Assembly: GCA_017940955.1 (NCBI GenBank)
Contig: JAGAXP010000143.1
Location: forward strand, 1 to 30,803
Source of the DNA: Oribacterium sp.
Lineage (GTDB): Bacteria; Bacillota_A; Clostridia; Lachnospirales; Lachnospiraceae
Reading direction: 5' to 3'
DNA length: 30,803 bases
The notes under the pieces were generated by a model, which was not told the origin of the DNA, searched no databases, and worked only from the letters and a program-made list of their open reading frames with translations. Made by a program: the position numbers and the translations under genes. Shown piece after piece: positions 7,696 to 15,902 of this stretch (position 1 is its first letter; each line of letters opens with the position of its first letter).

Positions 7696-8607
7696 ATGAG
7701 AATGTTGTCTTATGACATTGCGAGACATCTCATGCTCGCCCTGGAGAAGCCTGTGGTCTACGTTGTCTATGATTTAGAGACAACAGGGTTTGACAGAGAT
7801 AATGATCGAATTATTCAGTTTTTCGGTAAAAAAGTCATATTCGATGGGGATGATGGATTTATCATGACGGATAGTTTGAATCTCCTTATCAATCCAGGAT
7901 TCTCTTTACCGGAAAATATTGTGTCTCTTACGGGAATCACCGATGAGATGCTTTTGGATAAACCAAATGAGTCCGATGTATTTCGGACCATTAAGGATTT
8001 CATGGATGGATGCATCCCTGTTGGCTTCTGTAACAGAAGATTCGACGATGAAATGCTCGATTCCATGTTCAGAAGATGCAGCGGAGAATCCTTTACGTTT
8101 GATTATGAGATAGACGTATACGATCTTGCCAAAGTCCTAATCATGGACGGTGAGACCACCAACAGAAAGCTAAAGACCTATGTAACAGAGCTTAACATTG
8201 TTGGACCGGAACACAATTTCCACGATGCTTCAGCGGACGTGGATGCCACAGAGAAACTCCTGTCCTATCTCATTCCTTTTGCAAGAAAGCATGTAGAAAA
8301 GATCATTCCGCTTCTTGTGAAAAACAAGGTAAAGAGACTCAAATATTTTGAAAATAAGTCACTTTCAAGGGATGCTTCGAAGGATAATTGTATTTACATC
8401 GCTACCGACAATGGCGATTTTAAATACATGGAAAAAGACGAAACGAAAAAATGGCAATGCACTACATCTGATCGTATCGAGAGATACGATATAGATGACA
8501 TGGCACATCAGTGTATGGCAATGGCCGGAGCTGATAACATGGATGATGTATTCACGGCTGTAAAAGAAGCCGGTGGGATGATCTACCCAGTTGCCGAGTT
8601 CGTATAA
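7696..8607 (+). CDS. DEDDh 3'-5' exonuclease, DnaQ-like (proofreading candidate)
   Basis: RNase-T/DnaQ-fold exonuclease, 303 aa. ExoI is YDLETTG (D26, E28). ExoII is GFCNRRFDDEML (N113, D117). ExoIII is HDASADVDA (H176, D181), giving a complete DEDDh active site. A C-terminal extension of about 100 residues after the nuclease domain is not part of the minimal fold. The start is chosen for the GGGAGGT site just upstream; another ATG lies two codons later. Because the neighbouring DnaE seems to have lost its PHP metal site, this protein is a natural candidate for its proofreading subunit, as DnaQ is for E. coli DnaE. That pairing is inference. It could instead be a general DNA repair exonuclease. 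Confidence 0.88.
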   Translation: MRMLSYDIARHLMLALEKPVVYVVYDLETTGFDRDNDRIIQFFGKKVIFDGDDGFIMTDSLNLLINPGFSLPENIVSLTGITDEMLLDKPNESDVFRTIKDFMDGCIPVGFCNRRFDDEMLDSMFRRCSGESFTFDYEIDVYDLAKVLIMDGETTNRKLKTYVTELNIVGPEHNFHDASADVDATEKLLSYLIPFARKHVEKIIPLLVKNKVKRLKYFENKSLSRDASKDNCIYIATDNGDFKYMEKDETKKWQCTTSDRIERYDIDDMAHQCMAMAGADNMDDVFTAVKEAGGMIYPVAEFV

Positions 8608-8626
8608 AACTCACATAATTTTTTAA

Positions 8627-8656
8627 ATGAGCGTCCAAACCGGGCGCTCATTTTTC
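8627..8656 (+). terminator. intrinsic terminator after the exonuclease gene
   Basis: Stem ATGAGCGTCC / GGGCGCTCAT (one G-U pair), loop AAACC, then four further T before CTAT. The next promoter-like box begins at its end. Confidence 0.9.
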
Positions 8657-8683
8657 TATATGAAAAATCCCCTTCCATAATTA
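8656..8683 (+). promoter_or_regulatory. shared 28-bp upstream box (copy 4)
   Basis: CTATATGA, AAA, ATCCCC, TTC, CATAATTA. Near consensus. It heads the three-gene operon 8779-12493. If CATAAT is a -10, RNA would begin near 8687, leaving a leader of about 90 bases that folds into a terminator-like hairpin. Confidence 0.7.
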
Positions 8684-8696
8684 GCTTGTAACGTAA

Positions 8697-8786
8697 ATGA
8701 GTAATCCGGAGTTAAAGACGAGAAAAAAGTCAAAAACTCAGATTACTCTATTTTTTATGCCAGGAGGCAAAGAAAGATATGAGTAA
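8697..8786 (+). promoter_or_regulatory. leader with terminator-like hairpin and short overlapping frame
   Basis: GAGTAATC (8699-8706) plus GAGTT (8709-8713) pair with AACTC (8735-8739) plus GATTACTC (8741-8748), capped by a small GAC/GTC stem and followed by TATTTTTT. This is the shape of an intrinsic terminator inside the leader of the gene at 8779. An ATG at 8697 opens a 29-codon frame running through the whole hairpin; its stop overlaps the ATG of the downstream gene. No ribosome binding site precedes that ATG, so it would need leaderless translation. The hairpin is seen directly; attenuation is inferred. Confidence 0.5.
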
Positions 8787-9990
8787 TATCACAGAAAAGT
8801 ACATCGAGGATAGGTTTGCTTTTTTTACCAATAGTGAAAAAGAAATCTATGAATTCATGGAAGAAAATGATGTACATACCTACGTAGAAAGGACCCGCAC
8901 TGACCAGATATCAGTCATGGTGCTCCGTGATGATCCTGATTGTGGGCCACCTAATATTCCTGTATGGAGCATAGAACCTAACAGACCGTTGGCAAGGACT
9001 GTGAAGCTTAATGTTAAAGGCGCCGTGAAAACGGTCGCAATAAACGAAAGATTCCAGCCCGCTAGAATTCAAGTTCCACAAGGTGATTTTAAGATCAATG
9101 AAGATTTGGTACTTGGTATTGGCGGAAGTGCCTACCTTCTTTCAGGGAATGCCTTATCAACTCTCTGTCAGAGAATTGATTACGATGGCGGAAAAACCGT
9201 AGGTGGTCTCGATAAGGCGAGTGAAATCGCAAAGAGACTCATGACAACCAAGGCAACGGTAAAGGCGGTCATAAAGACAGTAGACGGAATCGGAAAGATT
9301 CATGCATTCCTTTCAGACAGATATTGTGAAAAGAAGCTGTCTGATATGGAAAAGCTGATAAGAGAATTCCGAAAGGATCAAAAGCTAGGGAGACTTGAAT
9401 TCATGTCCGGTTCCTACAATCACCGGTACACAAGGCTTCTGTATAAGCTACCTGAGTATGAGGGACTGCTGAAATTAGACGGCATTAACATGGCCCCATA
9501 TATCGAGATCACAAACTCTGACACAGGCAATTCCTCTTACACAGTGTCGGCTGCCTGGAAAACTCAAACTAGCCACGAGGTCTTTTATTCTTCAAGGGAA
9601 AAGTTCAAGCATAACTCCCTTAAGACTTCAGACAAGGACATAGTGGCAATGACATATGCTCAGTTTGAGCATTATGTTAAGCACCTTAAGGAACTCAAAA
9701 AGCAGCCATTGGTGATTGATGAAAAGATCATCGACAAGGCTATCGAAAAAGTGTGTTTCGAGTATTCGCCATTCAGTAAGAAACGGCTTAAAAAAGCGGC
9801 TCTAAGAAAGCTGAAAGAATTGGATCCCGAAAAGAGTACGGCTTATGACCTGACAGAGATTATGTGTCAGTTGCCGGAGCTTCTTGAGGCACATTTGGCA
9901 GAAAAGGGTCAGACGCTTTGCGATGAGACCTATTTCAAGTTAAGAAAAGCGTTGGCCAATGTATCAACTCTTGATATTGAGGGGGCTTGA
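8779..9990 (+). CDS. hypothetical protein, 403 aa, first gene of a DNA-metabolism operon
   Basis: I do not recognise the family. The start has an AGGAGG site 12 bases upstream. It looks like a soluble mixed alpha/beta protein with no signal peptide or membrane segment. Features that can be seen: a Gly-rich turn GIGGSAYLLSG near residues 112-122, a central stretch EITNSDTGNSSYTVSAAW near residue 245, and a Lys-rich helical C terminus (about 295-400). It is followed after one base by the OB-fold-like gene and then by the SMC-like ATPase, so these three are probably translated together. The context suggests a role with single-stranded DNA or recombination. No catalytic motif was found. Confidence 0.85.
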   Translation: MSNITEKYIEDRFAFFTNSEKEIYEFMEENDVHTYVERTRTDQISVMVLRDDPDCGPPNIPVWSIEPNRPLARTVKLNVKGAVKTVAINERFQPARIQVPQGDFKINEDLVLGIGGSAYLLSGNALSTLCQRIDYDGGKTVGGLDKASEIAKRLMTTKATVKAVIKTVDGIGKIHAFLSDRYCEKKLSDMEKLIREFRKDQKLGRLEFMSGSYNHRYTRLLYKLPEYEGLLKLDGINMAPYIEITNSDTGNSSYTVSAAWKTQTSHEVFYSSREKFKHNSLKTSDKDIVAMTYAQFEHYVKHLKELKKQPLVIDEKIIDKAIEKVCFEYSPFSKKRLKKAALRKLKELDPEKSTAYDLTEIMCQLPELLEAHLAEKGQTLCDETYFKLRKALANVSTLDIEGA

Positions 9991-9991
9991 T

Positions 9992-10654
9992 ATGTTTGGA
10001 CTGATTTTCGAAAAAGAAGAGCTGGCGGTAATTTGTGGCAAAATTGTCTCCGCCTATGATTTTATCGATCATTTTGAGGTAGTCATCGAATACGAAGAAT
10101 ACCATCAAAATAAGAGAGCGTCCGAAAAGGTAAGGACTAATTTCATAGTCCGGGATGTAATTACGGACTGCGAGGAAAAGAACTACGTGCAGTCTCTTAG
10201 AAAGAAAATCTACTCAGGGAAGATAACAAACGGTTCCCATGTACTTTTGTTTGTCCGTTTTGGAGACATCCTCCATCTTGAAGGTCGAGCCTATGCAATT
10301 AAATCATATGGTGAAATCTCCCTTGGTGAAGACAGAAGGAACTGTGCCATCATCGGAGAAGTTATGAAAATGGAAGAGAAGTATTCCGATAGGACAGGAC
10401 GGGAATTCTTAAACATAGTCCTTTATATCGGAACGAAGAATGATATGCCAGAAGAAGTGGTAATAAACATCACGGGCGACAATAAGATCGCGATGGCATT
10501 GGAAGAAATACACCTTGGCGACAAGGTATGCTTCAAAAGTACGCATAAACCATTCTATTCAAACAAGAGTGGGAAAACATACTACGAAGCAAACGATTAC
10601 CTTGTAGTCGAAAAAGGTGTTAACGCAATGGGACAAGTCCCACAGAAAGGATAA
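9992..10654 (+). CDS. putative single-stranded-DNA-binding protein with two OB-like halves
   Basis: 220 aa. The start is ATG 9992, just after the previous stop codon, with GAGGGGG seven bases upstream; a longer in-frame start would lie inside the upstream gene. The sequence falls into two beta-rich halves. The first begins near AVICGKIVSAYDF and ends near HLEGRAYAI; the second begins at NCAIIGEVMKMEEKYS and runs through LGDKVCF to YYEANDYLVVE. Each has the strand-loop-strand pattern and the G-x-x-V starting strand typical of OB folds, and the layout resembles the protein at 12642. Single-stranded DNA binding is inferred from the pattern and from neighbours (recJ, dnaE, SMC-like ATPase). No close family is recognised. 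Confidence 0.6.
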   Translation: MFGLIFEKEELAVICGKIVSAYDFIDHFEVVIEYEEYHQNKRASEKVRTNFIVRDVITDCEEKNYVQSLRKKIYSGKITNGSHVLLFVRFGDILHLEGRAYAIKSYGEISLGEDRRNCAIIGEVMKMEEKYSDRTGREFLNIVLYIGTKNDMPEEVVINITGDNKIAMALEEIHLGDKVCFKSTHKPFYSNKSGKTYYEANDYLVVEKGVNAMGQVPQKG

Positions 10655-10657
10655 AAT

Positions 10658-12493
10658 ATGAAGATAAAGAAGATAGAAGTTAAGAACCTCAATGGTAGAA
10701 CATTTAATGTATGCATCACAAACCCGTTAACAGTTTTTCTTGCACCAAATGGCGTAGGTAAAAGTACGTTGGTGACAGCCCTGAACATAATCTTTGGGGA
10801 TAAGCCAAAGAATGTTTTGCCCGAATATGCAGTTCAGGTAACCGTCAATGACGGGGTAAAGCTTGGCGTGAAAAAAACACCTTCAACGTACTCATATTAC
10901 GTAAATGGGAAAAAGGTCACACTGGAGGCTTATACAAAGGTTCTTCTTGATGAAGCCTGTGAAGGCGGAGATGTAGATTCTGCAGAAGCACTGAGGGTGA
11001 CAACCACATCAGAGCTTTTTAACGCTGCTCAGTCTGAGAGTATAATGGATTATCTACTCCCGCATATCGGTTCAGCACTCGATGCTGACAGAGTGCTGGC
11101 ATTCAGTCCATCGGCTTCAGATTTAGCAGAAACAGAACTCCGGGCTGTTCTTCCTCCGATGCCGGAGAGCTTCGATTTAGCAGAACTCGACAAGGCACAG
11201 AAGTTGCTTTCGATAAAGAGAAGGGAGGTGAACGCGGAACTTAAGGCCATTAAAACAATGGCTGACAGACTGCGTCCCAATCCTGTGAAGAGGACACTTC
11301 AGGAAGTTGAGGATGAAGAAAAAGCGTTTATCCTTGCACACAAGGATGCAACACTCATGATACAGAAACAGCGGGAATACGAAGCTGCGGTAAAAAAGGC
11401 AGAGGAGCAGAAGAAAGTAATCGCAGCTTACGAGGAACAGCTTAAAGAGATTGATAAGCTTCTTGATGGAAGGACTGCTACAGATGAGATGAAGCAGAAA
11501 ATCCAGGAGAAGAAGGAACTGGCTCAGAAATCAAAGACAGAACATTCGAATCTATTGGCAACGCTTAGTAAGGACGTGTCTCTCATAGAGACTACTCTTG
11601 AAAACCTCGATAAGCCTGTTTGCCCTATCTCCGGAAAGCTTATCTGCACAACAGATAAGACAGGAGTGAAAAAGGAACTTCAGGAAAGCTTATTGCAGAA
11701 TGAAGCATGCATTAAGAAAGTGCGTACTGCTCTTGAAAAAGATGCTGGAACATTGGAAAAGTGCACTTCGAATGAGCGAATCTGGGATGAGGTCAATAAG
11801 CTTGAGAACAAGCGTAAGACCATAGCTGCATCCAAAGAGGCTTTTGAGAAGAACCCGATTGAAATCCCTCAGAAACCTGCCGATGTCATTGATGCATCGG
11901 AGTACGATGAGACTTTACGTAAATTAAAGATTGAAGCTCAGGACATCAAGGATACAGAGCAGAAGAAAGAGCTTGAAGGTAAGATCGGAAAGCTTACCGA
12001 GAGTGCCGAAACTCTTGATATCCTTGTCAAAGCATTGGATTCGAAGGGAGTTATAAAAGCTCAATGCGTAGACCTTTGCATACAGGACATAAACACTCTT
12101 TTGGAAGATCGTGCAGGTCATGTAATGGAAGGATTCTCGATCTGTCTTAGACCTGAGAATGGCATTACTATCTATGCGAAAACTCCAAACAACAGGGAGT
12201 GGACTCAGCATGCATTCTTGTCATCGGGCGAAAAGATTGTTGTAGCGGTTCTTATGATGGACTTAATAAACCAGATGGCACCAACCGGAGTTATGGTTAT
12301 TGATAACATCGAGCAGTTAGATCGTGAAACTATCGAAAAGCTGAAGGCGATGCTTACATCTCCGGAGGTAGCGCTTTGGTATCACAACGTATTCGTCATG
12401 GGAGTGGACCACAAGGAAATTGTAGATGCCTTCAGCGACCTCAACGCAATTAATATAAAAGATTCAGATATAAAAATAGAGTCTGCGGCTTAA
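10658..12493 (+). CDS. SMC/Rad50-like ATPase with coiled coil
   Basis: 611 aa ABC-type DNA-repair ATPase. Walker A is APNGVGKST (29-37). The ABC signature is LSSGEK (near 520) and Walker B is GVMVIDNIEQLD (near 545-556). Two long charged coiled-coil arms lie between the halves, about 190-320 and 335-460. They meet at CPISGKLIC (C322, C330), a hinge-like cysteine pair with seven intervening residues rather than the C-x-x-C of the Rad50 zinc hook. The residue after the Walker B aspartate is N where a catalytic E is usual. The short arms resemble RecF/SbcC-like ATPases of phages and plasmids. It follows the OB-fold-like gene by three bases, with AAAGGA just before the ATG. A role in DNA end handling or recombination is likely, but the partner is unknown. 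Confidence 0.85.
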   Translation: MKIKKIEVKNLNGRTFNVCITNPLTVFLAPNGVGKSTLVTALNIIFGDKPKNVLPEYAVQVTVNDGVKLGVKKTPSTYSYYVNGKKVTLEAYTKVLLDEACEGGDVDSAEALRVTTTSELFNAAQSESIMDYLLPHIGSALDADRVLAFSPSASDLAETELRAVLPPMPESFDLAELDKAQKLLSIKRREVNAELKAIKTMADRLRPNPVKRTLQEVEDEEKAFILAHKDATLMIQKQREYEAAVKKAEEQKKVIAAYEEQLKEIDKLLDGRTATDEMKQKIQEKKELAQKSKTEHSNLLATLSKDVSLIETTLENLDKPVCPISGKLICTTDKTGVKKELQESLLQNEACIKKVRTALEKDAGTLEKCTSNERIWDEVNKLENKRKTIAASKEAFEKNPIEIPQKPADVIDASEYDETLRKLKIEAQDIKDTEQKKELEGKIGKLTESAETLDILVKALDSKGVIKAQCVDLCIQDINTLLEDRAGHVMEGFSICLRPENGITIYAKTPNNREWTQHAFLSSGEKIVVAVLMMDLINQMAPTGVMVIDNIEQLDRETIEKLKAMLTSPEVALWYHNVFVMGVDHKEIVDAFSDLNAINIKDSDIKIESAA

Positions 12494-12509
12494 TTATTTC
12501 GTTTTTTAA

Positions 12510-12549
12510 AGAGTGGATTCCGAAATTTTCGGAAATCCGCTCTTTTTTT
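12510..12549 (+). terminator. intrinsic terminator after the SMC-like ATPase gene
   Basis: Stem starting AGAGTGGATT, pairing with AATCCGCTCT, with an inner CCGAAA arm, followed by a run of T. It closes the 8779-12493 operon. Confidence 0.9.
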
Positions 12550-12563
12550 GTCTCAAATACACA

Positions 12564-12591
12564 TTATCTGAAAAATCCCCTTTCATAATTA
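12564..12591 (+). promoter_or_regulatory. shared 28-bp upstream box (copy 5)
   Basis: TTATCTGA, AAA, ATCCCC, TTT, CATAATTA. This copy equals the consensus. It drives or controls the OB-fold-like gene at 12642, whose ATG lies 50 bases downstream. Confidence 0.7.
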
Positions 12592-12641
12592 TGGTGTAAG
12601 AAAAAATGCAGTAATGCAGTACGAATTAAAAAGGAGAAATC

Positions 12642-13322
12642 ATGGCAGTTATAAACAAGTTTTTCGCAAAAGGAAGAGTTACAAGTTTACAGAAATTAGG
12701 AAAGGGTTATTCATTCACAGTAGCATCCCCTGTATTCGTTACAAGAAGAAGAGACAGTGAGATAAAGACTGTAGCTGTTGAGACATATCCAAACTTTTTT
12801 GTAACAGCTGGTTCCGATGCTGAAAAGTATCTTTTGGAAGAGAAGATAAAGGTAGGTGATTCTATCGAAGTCGAAGGACAGTTTAAATCATATATAGATC
12901 CAAGACATCAGGAAGCAGTGACAGACATTGAGGCAAAAATGATAAAACGGGATATATCAAGACTTGATTCTGCATATTTTATTCCTGGAAGGGAATATTC
13001 AACTCCCGAAAATTCCGGCTATGTATCAGGTAAGATCACAGAGATACATCTTACATCTATAGACAGCAACAATAAGCCTGCGGTGATCCAGATAGACATA
13101 TCTGAAAAGGATAGAAAAAACGTGGTAAGGGCACTTTGCTATGGGGCTATTAAATCAAAGATATTGAAGGAAGCTCATGTTGGCGATGAGATAAAGACAT
13201 ACGGGATCGTTCAGACTCCGGACAAGAAAGCTAACAAGGACAAAAAGGTGATATTCTACCACAATTATACTATCTATGATTATGTGATTACGGATGGTAA
13301 GGACAATATAAAAGTATCCTAA
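12642..13322 (+). CDS. putative OB-fold single-stranded-DNA-binding protein
   Basis: 226 aa, ATG with AAGGAG eight bases upstream. Two OB-like units can be traced. Residues about 8-100 run from FFAKGRVTSLQKLGKGYSF to KVGDSIEVEGQFKSY. Residues about 125-220 run from GYVSGKITEIHLTS to HVGDEIKTYGIVQT and a final beta strand. The V-G-D-x-I-x-x-x-G pattern occurs in both halves, suggesting internal duplication. It is a single-gene unit with the consensus upstream box, fitting an abundant SSB-like protein for the element's replication apparatus. It lacks the acidic tail of a classic SSB. Assignment rests on pattern and neighbours, not on a recognised family. Confidence 0.6.
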   Translation: MAVINKFFAKGRVTSLQKLGKGYSFTVASPVFVTRRRDSEIKTVAVETYPNFFVTAGSDAEKYLLEEKIKVGDSIEVEGQFKSYIDPRHQEAVTDIEAKMIKRDISRLDSAYFIPGREYSTPENSGYVSGKITEIHLTSIDSNNKPAVIQIDISEKDRKNVVRALCYGAIKSKILKEAHVGDEIKTYGIVQTPDKKANKDKKVIFYHNYTIYDYVITDGKDNIKVS

Positions 13323-13326
13323 TCAT

Positions 13327-13395
13327 GGAAAGACTCTTTAATCACTTAAGAGGTTCTTTATAGCTCAAGGGCATCCTTAATTAAAGGATGCCCTT
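13327..13395. terminator. paired hairpins between convergent genes
   Basis: Two inverted repeats in tandem. An imperfect one spans 13327-13360. A perfect 13-bp stem follows: CAAGGGCATCCTT (13366-13378) with AAGGATGCCCTTG (13383-13395). They sit between the convergent genes ending at 13322 and 13412 and probably stop transcription from both sides, although T tracts are weak on both strands. Confidence 0.65.
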
Positions 13396-13411
13396 GAAAT
13401 AGTTCTGTATG

Positions 13412-15811
13412 TCATTTTCCACTGTTAAACAGATCTTTTAGTTCATTCTGGTGTTCTTCAAGAACTTTTAATATCCATTTGCTCCAGTGTCTTGCGTCAG
13501 ACTCAGAATCACCAAATACATAGTCTTCCTGACCGTAGTCTATTACATCGAATCCGGGTGTAGACTTGCTTGCACCGGCAGTCCTGTAGCTGACAGCGTC
13601 TGCTAATGTGAAAGATACGGATCCAATATCACCATAATTAACCCAACTGCTGATATCTTTTCCTGTTGCTTCTGTTGCGTTTCCGTTTGTAGTCTGAGTC
13701 TCGGCAGTTTCTTTAGTGATCTTGACTGCTCCATCTACATATTCGCCATACATGGTGTCTACAGTAAGAGCAAGTGAATTTCCAAGAACTTCTGATGGTA
13801 CATGTCTGCCATCCCACTGCCATTCTATATCTGCATTAACTCCTGAAGAAAGGAATGCAAGTTGGAGGTTAAGGGAATTGAACATTGATATATCGCCTTC
13901 AGATGCTCCGCAGACCATTCTGATCCAAACCGGATCTGTTCCGTCCTCATCACCGATGTAATTGAGAGGGTTGTACAGTTCTATAATTACGTTTCCGTAT
14001 TTGTCGCCTTCATATACTTCGGCCACATCAGACTGATATGACTCGAGCATTTCTTCGTAAGTAGCATAGTTTGATGAATCCTTACTGCTACCCGCCGATT
14101 GTGTTGTGCCTGCATCTGGAGTTCCTACATCCATTGTATCCCCGGCTGAATTTGCAGCAACTGCGGTATTGGCAAAGCTTCTAACATCATTTACGGCGTT
14201 CTCTGTGATATTGTTATTGTTAGCCATATCCGGAGGTGTTCCCGGCATGTCTCCACCAGGGCCGCCTTTCATACCTTCGTGATTTCCCGGCATACCATCA
14301 GGCGCTCCGCCCATTCCTCCGCCGGGGCCACCCATTTCGCCACCAGGGCCGCCCATTCCGCCTGAAGAGGAGTTGCTCTTTGCGTACCTTCCTTCAATAA
14401 AAGCAGCCGCTTTATCTTCGGAAGTCATCGCTGCAACTTCGGCATCGGAAAGTGCGTTTCCATCTTTATCAAACCATGTCCAGTCTTCTGCATAATCGAG
14501 ATTATTAAGATACCACTGGAGATTCGAAATAAACTCCGCAAGATACAGATCAACATATGTTCCGCCGTATCCGTTAGTATCTGCATACTTAGTCTCGTCA
14601 TATTCAATGTAAAGGTCTATTGTATCATCAGTATCACCATCACCATTTATATCGAGTTCTACTGCTGTTTCACTCACGGAGAGTTTCTGATCATTGATGT
14701 ATGTCATATACTCCTCAGAAAGGTATTTGGCCATCTGCTTCTGGAACGATGTATTGAAATCATAATCGGAGTCCAGGTAGTACTCAAATGCCATAGCCAT
14801 ATCTGCTTCGTACAGCGACGTGATAGGAGAATATGCAACTGCTCCCCATGCTCCGTCTGAAAGGTCGTAAGCCACTCCATCTATGGTAACTGTTGTATCA
14901 TAGGTACCATCTTCATTTACATAAACTCCGACAGCGCCTACGGCTATCTGGTAATCATAGAAATCAGAGCTGTTTGATGTGGCTGCAAACATGGTCGCAT
15001 GAGCTCCTCCGCCGCTTCCTCCGGTGGATACCCAGTATGTGGTGCTTCCGGGAAGATTACCGAGAAGAATATTATATCTCACGAATCGTGTTGCTGCCTT
15101 CTGGTCCACCAGACATGAAGGGGCATCGCCTGTATAATAAGTATTTCCATTTTCGTCAGCAGCTGTATCATTCTTTCCTCTGTTACCGCAGGAAACATTG
15201 ATATAGCCTTCTGATGCATAAGATGTAGAAGCCTTTGTGTTAGTAGATGAGCTGTATCCAGCTGCTCCTGTATTCAGGATTACCGGAGCCGTTGATGCTG
15301 TATATATCTGTCCGTTTGAACTTGTTACCTTGGCTTCGTAATCAATCACGAGTTGTCCGTGTATTTCTCCTGTGTAATTATCTGCCGTGATATTTTCTGC
15401 TCCGTCGCCATCCGTATCAATTCCTTTGATATATGCTCCGGGAATACAGACGGAAACGCCTTCTTCATCTTCGATCTCAGCATTGGCAACTGCTGTTACA
15501 ATGCTCATCACCCAGGCATCTGCGCTCTGATCATAAGCCCAGGTCACATCCTCATTATTTGCAAGATTAAGAGTTTCCTCTATGGATGCCCTTTCCTCTT
15601 TTGAAGTAGCTTCAAGAGATGATGTGGCTGTATTATCTGAATCCGCCTTAGTTTCGTTGTTCTCTTCTGTTGTTGCGGTGCTCTCTGCCGAAACCTCTGT
15701 GACTTTATCCTGAGGGGGTGCCACAGTTTCTGAAGTTGATGCACCACAACCGATAAGTGATGTTGCCAGTGCAGTAGTTGTTAAAAGAGCAAGTGTCGTA
15801 TTTATCTTCAT
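13412..15811 (-). CDS. tannase/feruloyl-esterase-like alpha/beta-hydrolase lipoprotein
   Basis: Exported lipoprotein, 799 aa. The signal peptide has lipobox LIGC (C22), followed by a Ser/Thr/Glu-rich linker to about 75. The catalytic domain begins near 95. GYINVSCGNRGK (202-213), APSCLVDQKAATRFVRYN (230-247) and the nucleophile elbow TGGSGGGAH (S266) match the layout of bacterial tannase-type esterases. A second half holds IRMVCGASEGDIS (630-642, candidate D640) and WDGRHVPSE (candidate H670). Between them is an unusual Gly/Met/Pro-rich stretch (484-525). It probably removes ester-linked phenolic groups from plant polymers at the cell surface; the substrate is inferred. GGAGG precedes the start. 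It lies downstream of a sensor kinase/response regulator pair, with TTCAAG repeats in its own promoter. Confidence 0.72.
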   Translation of the reverse strand: MKINTTLALLTTTALATSLIGCGASTSETVAPPQDKVTEVSAESTATTEENNETKADSDNTATSSLEATSKEERASIEETLNLANNEDVTWAYDQSADAWVMSIVTAVANAEIEDEEGVSVCIPGAYIKGIDTDGDGAENITADNYTGEIHGQLVIDYEAKVTSSNGQIYTASTAPVILNTGAAGYSSSTNTKASTSYASEGYINVSCGNRGKNDTAADENGNTYYTGDAPSCLVDQKAATRFVRYNILLGNLPGSTTYWVSTGGSGGGAHATMFAATSNSSDFYDYQIAVGAVGVYVNEDGTYDTTVTIDGVAYDLSDGAWGAVAYSPITSLYEADMAMAFEYYLDSDYDFNTSFQKQMAKYLSEEYMTYINDQKLSVSETAVELDINGDGDTDDTIDLYIEYDETKYADTNGYGGTYVDLYLAEFISNLQWYLNNLDYAEDWTWFDKDGNALSDAEVAAMTSEDKAAAFIEGRYAKSNSSSGGMGGPGGEMGGPGGGMGGAPDGMPGNHEGMKGGPGGDMPGTPPDMANNNNITENAVNDVRSFANTAVAANSAGDTMDVGTPDAGTTQSAGSSKDSSNYATYEEMLESYQSDVAEVYEGDKYGNVIIELYNPLNYIGDEDGTDPVWIRMVCGASEGDISMFNSLNLQLAFLSSGVNADIEWQWDGRHVPSEVLGNSLALTVDTMYGEYVDGAVKITKETAETQTTNGNATEATGKDISSWVNYGDIGSVSFTLADAVSYRTAGASKSTPGFDVIDYGQEDYVFGDSESDARHWSKWILKVLEEHQNELKDLFNSGK

Positions 15812-15858
15812 TTGTTAATGCCTCCAATAAATCTGTTAATTTATCTGACAGGCATAAG

Positions 15859-15888
15859 GTATAAAATGAAGCTTGAAAAAACCTTGAA
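15859..15888 (-). promoter_or_regulatory. TTCAAG direct repeats and -10 of the lipoprotein gene
   Basis: On the minus strand two TTCAAG hexamers lie at 11-bp spacing (complement CTTGAA at 15872-15877 and 15883-15888), then a TATACC-like -10 at 15859-15864. The same pair at the same spacing precedes the response regulator gene. OmpR-type regulators bind direct repeats 10-11 bp apart at the -35 position. Confidence 0.65.
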
Positions 15889-15902
15889 GTTTTTTAAAAA
15901 CT

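Noticed and set aside
8779..9990. DUF932-type plasmid/phage protein
   Set aside because: A faint resemblance around TNSDTGNSS was noticed, but the characteristic motifs are absent.
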